Assembly (NCBI GenBank): GCA_045107135.1
Contig: JASFZI010000098.1
Location: 1-39,251, forward strand
Direction: 5' to 3'
Source: UBA6164 sp045107135
GTDB lineage: Bacteria; Patescibacteriota; Gracilibacteria; BD1-5; UBA6164
Length of the DNA stretch: 39,251 bases
This document shows, in pieces, positions 19,919-30,201 of this stretch. The translations under genes and the position numbers were made by a program. Below the pieces are notes generated by a model. The model was given only the letters and a program-made list of their open reading frames with translations, did no database searches and was not told where the DNA came from. Position 1 is the first letter of the stretch; each line of letters starts with the position of its first letter.

Positions 19919-22900
19919 TTACTTACTATCACTCCCAATTCTCAAAACTGCAGGAATATATAACAAAACCATAATTGTTCAGAAAATTAAACCTCACATA
20001 AATGCAATACCTAATCAAGCCCACATTTCATCTTTAAGAGCAAGAGTAGTTAATCAAACACTTGTAGTTAAAGTAGTTAAAAATATAGGTTTAACTCTAG
20101 AATTAATTGTTTCTAATAATAAATCAACACTAAATTTTCAATCTCTTTCTAATTTATCAGAATATGATTCTAAAAGAAGTATTGATGTATTTACTCAAAC
20201 TCATATAAGTCAAAATATTCAAATCTGTGCTGCAAATGAAAATGTTTGCCCGAGAAGTCAAAGTAAACCAAATGCTCAAATCATTAAAAGAGGTAAAGAA
20301 GAAAGTATTAAAAGTGGATATCTAAAATTATTAAATTGAAGAATTAAAACTCAAAACATTAAAAATATTCAAACTAAAAATGACATTCACATATCTTTTC
20401 AAGAATTTTCTTGTTCTTTTATATCAGATCAATAAGCAAAAATAACTTTATCACTAGGATTATTCTTTATAACTTCATTAATTTTCTCAGTAATTACAGA
20501 CAAAGGAACTCAACTAGCCTGATCTGCATCAATTTCAACAACCAATCTTGTATCAAGATGATCAATAGTTTTTAATTCTGGTAAAAATTTAATATCTTTG
20601 ATAAAATTTGATAAATAAACTCCATTAACTTTTAAATCTTCAATATTTCAATCAAAATCTAAAAATGTTTTTATTTCTAATTCTTCATCTGATAAATCAT
20701 AAAGTTTATCTATAGTTATACCATTTGGAATATAATTTGGAGTATTTTTTATTCACATTAATAATAGATTTAATCTATCTGCTGTAACTCCATATTGTTT
20801 TAATTTATTATAGTCCCATATTATTCTTATTTTTCAATTTGTGTATTCTAAACTACTTCACCAATTAAATGATCATTCAATATTTTCTAATTTAGGATAA
20901 AGAATATCAATATATTCTATAATATCATCTAAATTTTCTCAAATAAAATTAAAACTAATAGGTTTTCATGTTCATGGTCATGATTTTTCACTTGTAATTA
21001 AAAGTTCTTTTAAATACTTACTTTTAATATTTTTATCAACAAACTTTTGAAGATTTTCTTTGATAGTATATGCCTTATATTTTGATCAATCTACTATTCT
21101 TTTATTATCCTTATCTGCTAGTTTGATAGTCAAAGTAGAATAATTATCACTTCAACTTGTACCATACATTGCATTTTTCATAGGATCTCATCATGATTTT
21201 ACTCATAGATCTACTCATATATATTCTAATGTATTTGGATAAACTTTTTCAAAATAATTATTTATTTTTGTAGTTATTTTATAAGTAAGTTCTCTGTTTT
21301 TTTCTAAATCTATTCATGGAATATAATTTAGATTTACAGTAATATTATTAGAATCAACAGGAGACATAAAATCTACTTTTATAGCTCAAAAAACTACTAA
21401 AGATATAGTAAATACAAATAATCACCAAAAGCTTAAAACTGTTATAATAGCTCTTTTCTTAGTTTTTATAAATGGATACACATATTTTGTAACATCCCAA
21501 TGAATTCACTGTTTTTTTAATGATTTTTTTTCTTTAGTATCCTTTTTCTTTTTAAAATTAAGTAAATTAATAATAACAGGTAAGAAAACTATAGAAACAA
21601 TAATTGCTATAATAAGATTTATTCAAATAGTTATAGGCATAGTCCTCATAAATTCTCACATCACTCCTGTAAGCATAAAATATAGAGGTAAAAACATTAC
21701 AATAGTAGTAAGTGTTCAACTAATCAATGGTTGTCTATAAGTATTAATAGTATAAATTAAAGCCTTGTTCTTGGATAATCATCTTTTCAATCAATCATCA
21801 TATCATTCCATAATAACAATAAGTGAATCAACCATTATTCACAAAGTTAAAATAAGGGAAAATGATACAATCATATTAAAAGTATATCAAATAATTGATA
21901 ATACTATAAAAGTAATAAGATAAACTAAAGGAAAAGATATAGTTAGAGCTAAAGATTCTTTAAATCATATAAAAATGACAACTATTAAAAATATAAAAAT
22001 ACTTGTTTGCCGAAAATTTTGAATAAACGTTTCATAAGTATTATCTATTTTTTCTTTTTGAGAGAGTATTTCATAAAATTTTATATTATCTGATTTTAAT
22101 TTTTTTTCTTGAATATCTAAATATTCTTTTACCTGTCATATTATATCAAGTATATCTGCTCATGATATTTTTTTTACCTGAAAAGAAATAGCTGAGTATG
22201 TAGTATTATCAGTATTATAAACAAAACTTTTTCTATCCTGTCTTTGTATACCTAGATAAACATTACTTATGTCACTAACTTTAATTATTTTTCAATCAAT
22301 ATTTACCAAATTAAAATCTTTAATTTGTTCAACTACTTTATCAATATCAGTTTCATAAGAAGCAACTTCAAATGAAAATAGAGATCAATTTATATCTTTT
22401 TTATCTACTGGAACTTTTGAAAGCAGTTTTTTTATTTCATTAATAAAATAACCATAATCAATATTATAATGATTAAGTTTATCATAATCTACCAAAAGTT
22501 TTATTTCAGGATTTACTTTTCATACTACAACTATATCTGATATTCCTTTTATCTTTTTTAAATCATCTTCTATATATTTTACTTTTTTATAAAGGATATT
22601 AGCCATATAATTACCTGCTATAGAAAATGTGAATATAGGGGAATCATCTAAATTTACCTTTTTAATAATAGGATCCTTAACTCCTTCAGGAAAACTTCAT
22701 TTTACTTTATCTACTGCAGAATTTATATCACTCATTGCATCTTCTTTTAATTTTGAAGAATGAAATTCAAGTGAAATAATTCACATATTATAACCAGCAG
22801 TTCCCTTCATTTCTTTTAATCAAGATATTGAAGAAAGTTCTCATTCGAGTCTATCTATTATTTGTGCTTCAATAGTTTTTGGATCCCCTCCAGGATAAAT

Positions 22901-23065
22901 ATTTGAAATAGTATAATTTGGTAGATCTATTTCAGGAGAAGATTCTTTAGGCATTGTTACAAATGATATAGTTCATACTATAAAAGAAAAAATTATTACA
23001 AATATCAATATTGCTTTAAATCTTTTAAAATATGGTACATTTTTATGTTTTATTATTTCAGACAT
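19919..23065 (-). CDS. RND-family efflux transporter (AcrB/HAE1-like)
   Basis: 1048 aa, the full RND length, proton-driven exporter. Start MSEIIKHKNVPYFKRFK then the first membrane helix, followed by the porter-domain opening (TMPKESSPEIDLPNYTIS, then YPGGDPKTIEAQI). The usual two halves are seen: a large loop, a first helix bundle, a second loop and a second bundle ending VLLYIPAVLRIGSDSK. It follows the membrane fusion protein gene by 5 bp in a tetR-led operon. No TolC-like outer-membrane channel is present. Substrate unknown; HAE1-type pumps export hydrophobic drugs or lipids. Confidence 0.93.
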
Positions 23066-23070
23066 TTTTT

Positions 23071-24909
23071 TTATTTAATTAATACATCCTCTATTTTTAA
23101 TCACTCTAATATTTGGATATTAGGGAAATTTACTTCTCATATTTTTACTATTTTTTCAATCACCTCTCATTTATCATCTTTAATCTTTATCAAGTATCAA
23201 TTCAATCTAGGTGTAACATACTCAATTGGAACTTCTATTATTTCATTATTTAAAATTTCAATATCTAAATCTATATTTGGATAATCAATCAAAATTTTTA
23301 ATTTATCTCATACTTTTAAACTACTATTTTCATTTAAAATACTTTCATAAATATAGTTTTGAGTAATACTATTTTTAGAAGGTAATAAAGTTAATTCTGA
23401 TCAAGTAAAAATAATATTATCATTAATCTCTGCAGAATAAATATATCAATCTGATAGTCGTAAAGCAGAAGAAATACTTAATTTTAAACTATCTTTTCAG
23501 TCAGCTAATATTTCACAAATAGAAGTTCAAAATCAAACTGTTGTATTTAAAGAAGTATAATTTTTTGATATTATTCAATTAATACCAGCATAAATATTTT
23601 GAGGTGATAAATTTATATTTAATCAATCAATATTTTGTTTTAATGATAAAATCTGATTATTAAGCTGTTTAATTGTAATACTTTTATTTTCTTTTAAGCT
23701 TATTAAATTATTACTTAGTGTTGTTAAATTATTTTTTAAAGAATTAATTTGTGATTTTATATTTGTTAGATTAACATCTATTCAAAGCAAAGTTGATTCA
23801 CTTTTATTATTTTTTAGATTATCTATATTTCAACTTAAACTATCAATATTTGTAACTAAAGCTGCTATTTGACTATCATAAGTATTTGAAATAGTAGAAT
23901 TATTTTTCAATATAGTATCTAGATTTGTTTTTAATGTTAATAATCAATTCGAATATCATAATAGTGTATTATAATATGTAGATATATTAGTTTCAGTTAA
24001 AGCACCTACTGATTCAATTGATTTTTTAACTCAATCAGCAGCTAAAACAGATAAATCACTTAATTTATTTTGATATTCACTTAATTCTTCTCATAATAAA
24101 ATCTTATAATCAATATTATTTAATTCCCTAAAAGTAGTTTCAATATTATTTTTTAGATTACTATCTTTTGCAGATAAATAATTTTCATAACTATAATTCT
24201 TATTCTTGTTTGCATTAGTTATTCAATATAATTCATCAATATATCATAAAATATTTAATATTGTATTATATGATGTTACTTTTAAATTCTGTAAAGATGA
24301 ATCTAATTTAATTAATTCTTCATTTTTTGATTTTTTAAGTAAATCTTTCTGCTTATTTAAATTAATTAATTGCTCTTCTAATGTTTTTAATTGTGTATTT
24401 AAATCAGAACTTGTTAATCATTTTTGTCTAACTAACATATCATAATTTTCATTACTTAATCTTAATTGTTCAGTTGATGAATCAATGCTTGAAACCAATG
24501 TAGATATTTGTGTATCAAGATTATTTACTGTTGAAAGCTTTATTCATTGTAGATTTCATAATTGTAAATCTAGCGAATTTCTATTAGTTAATAGTCATTT
24601 AATATTTGGATCAGTAAGATTTGGTGTAATAGTAGCAATCAAAGATTTACTATAAACTTCTTTTCAAGCTTGACAATTTAACTCCGTAACTTTTCAAGAT
24701 GTAGATGATAGTTTTTTAACAGAATTATTAGATAGAATATTTCATTCTAAAGTTCTAGACTTTAAGCTTTTTCATCAAACAACAAACGTTTCGTATTTTA
24801 TTTCTTCATTATTTAATTCAGTAACTAGCTCTTCATTATTTCAACATGATATTAAGATAAAAATAAGAGAAATTAATACAAATATTTTTTTATATAATTT
24901 TTGTTTCAT
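23071..24909 (-). CDS. periplasmic-adaptor-like lipoprotein with a long coiled coil
   Basis: Membrane fusion partner of the RND pump. 612 aa, far longer than the usual 350-400. Signal peptide with lipobox ILISC (Cys22), then a lipoyl/barrel half-motif (STSGKVTELNCQAGKEVYSK), a very long Leu/Asn/Lys/Gln-rich helical region (about 110-430), the second half-motif (PQNIYAGINGIISKNYTSLN), and a C-terminal beta region ending EGLKIEDVLIK. The long hairpin could span a thick wall in place of an outer-membrane channel; that is inference. It is 24 bp after tetR and 5 bp before the RND gene. Confidence 0.85.
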
Positions 24910-24933
24910 TTTTTTATTATTAATAAATATAAA

Positions 24934-25485
24934 TTAATCATTTTTTTCAAAAAACAATCAGTCAACTAAAACTCTAGCAAGTTTTTCTGAGAATTTTTCA
25001 AATTCAATATTTGTTTTAAAGCAAGATTTCATATTAAGTATATTAATGTAAAATCTAAATATATTAGATACAAATTTATAATCTAAATTATCATCGTTAA
25101 GTAGTCATTTTAACAAAGATAAATGTGTTTTTTCCATATATTCTTTACTAATTTTTCACAATTCATAATCTATATTTCAATAAACAAGGTTTTTAATAAT
25201 ATCATTCTTTTCAAAAAGTTTTAAAGATATCACTAATTTAGTATAAACTTTTTCTTTAATATCTTTATTTTTTCAAATTCATTTTATTATTTTTTTTTGT
25301 CATTCTTTAAAAAACATTTTAATTATATTTTTATATAATTCTTCTTTATTTTTGAAATATAAATAAAAAGTTCCTTTAGCTATTTTAGCTTCTTTTACTA
25401 TTTCATCTATAGATGTTTTTCTAGGTCAAAATTTTCAAAATAATTTAACTCAAGCTTTTATTATTAATTCTTTTTTTGTTTGCAT
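24934..25485 (-). CDS. TetR/AcrR-family repressor
   Basis: 183 aa. N-terminal HTH (GVKLFGKFGPRKTSIDEIV then KEAKIAKGTFYLYFKNKEEL), the family signature, followed by an all-helical ligand-binding domain of low conservation. It heads the operon tetR-MFP-RND on the minus strand. A dyad with 7-bp arms lies 5 bp before the ATG, so it probably represses its own operon and is released by a pump substrate, as known for AcrR and TtgR. Confidence 0.93.
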
Positions 25486-25490
25486 AAAAA

Positions 25491-25516
25491 ATGACTAAAT
25501 ATATAAATATAGTCAT
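25491..25516. promoter_or_regulatory. probable TetR operator
   Basis: ATGACTA-N12-TAGTCAT, a 26-bp dyad 5 bp upstream of the tetR start. The inner part is A/T only and contains TATATTTA-type -10 sequences on the minus strand, so binding would block the promoter. Confidence 0.65.
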
Positions 25517-25560
25517 ATTGTATAGTATTTTAATTTTTTGTCAAAAATAAAAAGTTTTTT

Positions 25561-26760
25561 TTATTCAAATCTAAGTGCATCAATAGGTCTTAATTTAGCC
25601 GCTTTATAAGCAGGAAGTATACCAAAAATCAATCAAATACTTAGAGAAAAAATAAAACTTATAATTATAGAATTTGTTGAAATAATAGCTGTAATTCAAA
25701 AATGATTTAAAAGATATACAATTCCATAACTAAATCATATTCATATTAATCATCAAATAACACTTAAGCTTGATGCTTCAGTTAAAAACTGTAATAAAAT
25801 ATCTGATTTCCCTGCTCAAATAGCTTTTCTAATACCAATTTCTTTTGTTCTTTCTGTAACTGAAACAAGCATTATATTCATTACTCATATTCATCATACT
25901 AGAAGTGATATTCATGCAATTCAAGCTAAAAGCATTGTTAGAGTTTCAGTAATAGAACTCATACTCTCAAGCATTTCAGATTGATTTCTAATATTATATG
26001 GTAGATTATCTGTATCATCTACTTCTAAAAATTCTTGCATTAAAATATCTATTTCTTCTTCCTTAGAATCAACATTATCAGCATCAGTTATAATCACTAC
26101 TATTTGAGAATAATATTTTTGTCATGTAACTCTAATAGAAGCAGTTGAAAGTGGTATAAAAATATATGAGTCTAGTGTAGAATTCTCTTCTATAACTCAA
26201 ACAACTTCAAAAATATTATTTCACATTTTTATTTTTTCTCAAACTGGATTTCCTCACTCAAAAAGTTCACTTACTATATCTTGTCATATAACTGCAACTT
26301 TTTGTAATTTATTAATATGAGTTTGAGTTATACTTGAACCATATTCAACTAAAATATTTTTTACATTTAAATAATTATTATCTATTCAATAAACAGATGC
26401 ACTCATATCATTAGCCTTATAAACAAGTTGTCAGTTTGTAGTAATAATAGGTAAAAATCAATCTACTCAATCAATATTATTTTTTAATTCAGATACTAAA
26501 TTTGCATTTAATATATTTGTAGCTGTAGATCTATCACTACTTCTTCCATATCATCATCAAGTAGAAATTGTAAGGACATTTGTCCCCATTTCCTCTATCT
26601 TATCTACAATAGTTTGACTTGCCCCATTTCAAATAGCTGATAAAATAATTACAGAAGACACTCAAATAATTATTCATAGCATACTTAAACTTGATCTAAG
26701 TTTATTAGCTTTTATAGATTCAAGAGAATTTATTATATTTTCAATTATTGTAAAAAGCAT
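25561..26760 (-). CDS. MacB/FtsX-type ABC transporter permease
   Basis: 399 aa. N-terminal helix (residues about 20-42, after ESIKANKLRSSLSMLGII), a MacB-type periplasmic domain (beginning TNVLTIST), then three C-terminal helices with the family blocks SVTERTKEIGIRKAIGA and ILPAYKAAKLRPIDALR. This is a mechanotransmission-type permease; the separate ATPase gene precedes it (1 bp gap). With the adaptor at 27443 it forms a MacAB-like or YknXYZ-like exporter of peptides, toxins or lipids. It is the last gene of its operon; no clear terminator before tetR. Confidence 0.93.
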
Positions 26761-26761
26761 T

Positions 26762-27427
26762 TTATTTTTTAGTTATTAATCAATCCTTTATCCAAATATG
26801 TTTTTTTGCATAAGCGTCTATATCATGTTCATGAGTAATTAAAACAATAGTTGTTCACTCTTTATTTAATTTTTGTAATAACTTCATTATTTCATCTCAT
26901 GTTTTTGTATCAAGTGCTCATGTTGGTTCATCTGCTAAAATCAATCAAGGATTAAAAGCAAGAGCTCTAGCAATAGATACTCTTTGTTGTTGTCATCCTG
27001 ATAATTCATTTGGATTACTATTTATTTTATCCGCAAGACCTACTTTTGTAAGAGCATCAATAGCAAGTTTTTTTCTATCCTTTTTAGAAACTCAACCATA
27101 AGCTAAAGGAAGCATTACTTGTTTAATAACTGGCATCCTTGAAATAAGATTATAACTTTGAAATATAAATCATATATTCTTACCTCTTATCTTTGATAAA
27201 TCATCTTCTTTTTTTCAAGTTATTTCCATTCAATCAAAAGTATATTTTCAAAATGAAGCAACATCTAACATTCAAATAATATTCATCAAAGTTGATTTTC
27301 AACTTCAAGATGGTCACATTATAGAAACAAAATCTCATGATTCTATTTCTAAATCAATTCATTTTAAAACATGAACTATATTCTCTCACATTTTATAATC
27401 TTTTTTTATTCACTCTAATTTTATCAT
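26762..27427 (-). CDS. MacB/LolD-type ABC transporter ATPase
   Basis: 221 aa, powers the MacAB-like exporter. Walker A GPSGSGKST, whose glycines are all TGA, the Q loop (FQSYNLISRMPVIKQVMLPL), the signature LSGGQQQRVSIARAL, Walker B (LILADEPTGALD) and the switch His (ITHEHD). The FNPG and TGALDTKTG blocks are typical of the LolD/MacB subfamily. It lies 15 bp after the adaptor gene and 1 bp before the permease. Confidence 0.96.
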
Positions 27428-27442
27428 AATTTTTATTTAAAA

Positions 27443-29404
27443 TTAAAATCATCCAGGAGGACCACTTCTATCTCATCAACCACCAAATAACGAAGTACTA
27501 GTTTCTTCTTCAGAAGTATTAGGTACAAATTCTTTAACTATAACAGTATCTCATTCATTTACTCAAGAAATAATTTCAGTCATTCAAGATGAAGCGATTC
27601 ATATTTCAACTTCTATTTCAGTTTCTTCTCAATTTTTCTCTACTGTTAAATAATTTTTTCAATTTTTTTCTACCAATGCGCTAGTTTTTATAACTAAAAT
27701 ATTTTCTTTTGATTCAATTATAATTTCAACATTTGAAGTCATTCAAGAAAGTATTTTTTTGTCAAAATTTGGATCATCTAATACAAGTTTTACTTCATAT
27801 GATACAACTCAAGAGCTTTGAATTGGAGTTGTATCTATAGAACTAATTTTAGCTTTTACGGGAATGGTAGAATAAGTATCAAAAGTTACTATAGCTTCTT
27901 GTCATAATTCAACTGTTACTATATCTATTTGGTCAAGCATTACACTTATTTCAAGTAAGTTTGGATTCTCTATATATACATATTTATCAGTATCATTTGT
28001 AAGATTATCTCATGGCATATAATCTATTTTTCTAATAACTCAATCAAAAGGTGCTTGAAGCATATAATCTTCTAAACTTTCATAAGCAGAAGATAGTTTT
28101 ATATTTGCTTGTTTTATAGTATTATTAGCTTTAGTTATATTATCATCAGTTGGTCATTCTATTAATTCTTCTAAATTTAGTTTAGCAACATCTAAACTAA
28201 CAACTTTATTTTCTATACTTTGTTGTTTTTCTTCAATAGTTAATTTATAATTAGACACTGTTTCATCATAACTTTTAATTGAGTTTTTAATGCTAATAGC
28301 TTGTTTTTCTATAGTTATTTCATTTGAATCTCAAAGTAATTCTGTATCAGTTAAGGTATTTAATGTATTAATAGAACTTTTAATTGAACTTACTTTATTT
28401 AAAGAACTAGATCTATATGTTGACATAGTATTTTTCATAGAATCAATTTCAGATTGAGTTAATGATCAAATACTAATAATACTAACTTCAGCAGTTTTAT
28501 AAATATAATCAGTTGTTTCATATAATTTATTAAAAATAACTAAATATTCATTTAATATTCATTCTATTTTCTCTTTACCTCAACTATTATAGTAATTTTC
28601 TAAAGAAACTTTTAAACTATTATATAAATTAATAGATTCTAAAAGAGATTTTTTAGCATCATTTTTTATTGTAGTATTTTTTGCTCATAGGTAATTTTCA
28701 AAATCATCATTTTCATCTTTATTTTCAATTGTAACTCACATTATATAATCAGATTCTTTAATTATTTTTTCTATTTCATCTAAATTTGTTCTAAAATCAT
28801 CTTCTATAGAAATAATTGTTTTATTTTTATTTAAAGTAGTATCACTTAAACTATTTTCTTTTTCTTTTATTAAGTTAGCTAATTCTTTTTTTGAAGTTTC
28901 TATATCTTCAAGTAATTTATTTAAAGAATTTTCTTGAGTAATTTTTATATTTTTAAATTCTACCTTAGAATTTTCTAAACTATTTTCTGAAGTTGTAATA
29001 GTATTTTTAGCTTGAATAATTTTACTTTCATCTACATCTTCATAAAGTTGTTTTAAACTTATTTGTGCATTTTGCAAAGATATTTTTGCATTTTCTATAG
29101 AATCATATGCATCACTATTATCTATTTCAGCTATTGTTTCTCATTTTCTAATTGTATCTCAAGCTTTAAAATTAACTGTTGTGATTGTTCAAGCTTGATT
29201 AAAACTTAAACTTTGTTCATCTACAAGTTCAGCATCTCAAACAACTTCTATTGAGTTTTGTATATCTCATAATTCTATAGTTAAACTAGTAGATCAAACA
29301 GTATTTATAATAGTTTCAGTAGTTCATAAAAAAGTAGAATAATTTATAATTAAAATTACAAGCATTCAAAATGTAAAATATTTTAAGTTAAATTGGGGTC
29401 TCAT
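27443..29404 (-). CDS. HlyD/MacA-type membrane fusion protein with long coiled coil and Gly-rich tail
   Basis: 653 aa, adaptor of the ABC exporter. One N-terminal membrane segment (about residues 8-30), a first beta/lipoyl half (IELGDIQNSIEVVGDAELVD, then AGTITTVNFKAGDTI), a long coiled-coil region of roughly 350 residues (repeats such as QNAQISLKQLYEDVDES), then the returning lipoyl half, beta-barrel domains and a Gly/Pro tail (SLFGGGGDRSGPPGGF). Nearly twice the length of MacA. The operon order is small Gly-rich protein, this gene, ATPase, permease. Confidence 0.87.
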
Positions 29405-29428
29405 TTTTTTTGCATTAAATTAAATAAA

Positions 29429-29782
29429 TTATTCTAAATTAGTAGACTTTTCATCTAAAGGTTTTCCTGTCATAGTTAATCAACTATTTGTTTTTCATCA
29501 CATATTTGGTTTTTCTATAGTACTTCATATATTTTCTCATCATTCTAACTTTTCTTTTAATTTATCTACTGTTATTCCAGATTTTTCAGCCATATTTTCT
29601 AATTGGTCATCACTCATATTTGAAACATCAAAATTCATTCAAAGTCAACCACCTCATCATAATCACACTCAACTAGGTCAAAATTTATTATTTTGAGTCT
29701 CAGTAAAAAAACTAGAATATCAAAATACTATTATTCATCAAATAATAGCTCAAATAATTCACGAAATTATTTTATCTCTCAT
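29429..29782 (-). CDS. small membrane-anchored Gly-rich protein heading the ABC exporter operon
   Basis: 117 aa, no known family. One N-terminal membrane helix (about residues 5-24, with TGA glycines), then a Gly-rich patch (GPSGVGLGGGGLGMN) and a short helical part (SDDQLENMAEKSGITVDKL, then KEKLEGGENI). The C-terminus is polar. It lies 24 bp before the adaptor gene. Its promoter has the TTCTTAA module shared with response regulator 1, and a palindrome that ends 4 bp before its ATG. It may be an exported substrate, an accessory subunit or a regulator of the exporter; nothing decides between these. Confidence 0.72.
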
Positions 29783-29786
29783 AGTA

Positions 29787-29831
29787 AAAAAGTTATAATA
29801 TATAATTTATATATTTATATTATAACTTTTT
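29787..29831 (-). promoter_or_regulatory. perfect 16-bp palindrome abutting the exporter operon start
   Basis: AAAAAGTTATAATATA, 13-base loop, and the exact complement, ending 4 bp before the ATG at 29782. There is no coherent upstream gene for it to terminate, since only transposase debris in the opposite direction lies beyond, and it includes the TATAAT of the TTCTTAA module. An operator or mRNA leader element is therefore more likely than a terminator. Confidence 0.55.
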
Positions 29832-29852
29832 AGTTTAAGAAGTGCTTAAGAG
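29819..29852 (-). promoter_or_regulatory. tandem response-regulator box and -10 upstream of the ABC exporter operon
   Basis: Minus strand: CTCTTAA (29846-29852), 4 bp, TTCTTAA (29835-29841), 10 bp, TATAAT (29819-29824). 16 of 18 repeat bases equal those before response regulator 1 (12918-12935). The nearer repeat is 52 bp from the ATG here and 54 bp there. Suggests activation of the exporter operon by regulator 1. Confidence 0.7.
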
Positions 29853-30130
29853 TGTATTATAATACTATAGAAAATAGAGAAGAAAATGATTATGAAACTA
29901 AAAAAAAATTAGTTTTAAAATGAAGAAGAAAATATTTATATAGAACTATTACTATGAAGCTTTATAATACTTGAAAAAGAATGAATCATAAAAAAGCACA
30001 TTGTATAATGAAGAAATATAATTGAAGTTAAAGATTATATAGATAACTATATATAATAACTTAGACCTCAATGGAAAAGAAAAAGATAACTCCTGTTAAT
30101 TACAGAAATCATCTAATACTTAATAATTAA
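29849..30130 (+). pseudogene. decayed IS3-family transposase (orfB-type) with internal deletion
   Basis: In one plus-strand frame (TGA read as Gly) the remnant reads RVYYNTIENREENDYETKK and then YLYRTITMKLYNTGKRMNHK plus KAHCIMKKYN. This is the IS150-group sequence between the S-x-YYY motif and the HTH_21 block (YGYRRIT...NHKxVxRxMK). Stops follow at 30029, 30044 and 30062. The same frame then resumes with KKKITPVNYRNHLILNN, the usual C-terminal end of such transposases (MTPVxYRxHL). The DDE catalytic core is missing, so it is inactive. It lies directly inside the right terminal repeat. Confidence 0.78.
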
Positions 30131-30144
30131 TTCAAAATCACTCT

Positions 30145-30197
30145 CTTTTTAGTATTCCACTAAATAGGGGTCACTTCACTTTTAATGTAGTCTTTTG
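30145..30197 (-). repeat. right IS3-type terminal inverted repeat of the accessory block
   Basis: Read on the minus strand, TGAAGTGACCCCTA (30178 to 30165) equals the left end at 10881-10894. The similarity continues outward as AAAAGACTAC (30196 to 30187), also found outside the left copy. It is the right end of the IS whose transposase remnant precedes it. 24 bp separate it from the dnaA stop codon. No matching 3-5 bp target duplication was found across the 19.3-kb block. Confidence 0.7.
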
Positions 30198-30201
30198 AAA
30201 A

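Noticed and set aside
10881..30178. Calling the block a proven composite transposon.
   Set aside because: No intact transposase, only one end with transposase debris, and no target-site duplication at the outer edges.
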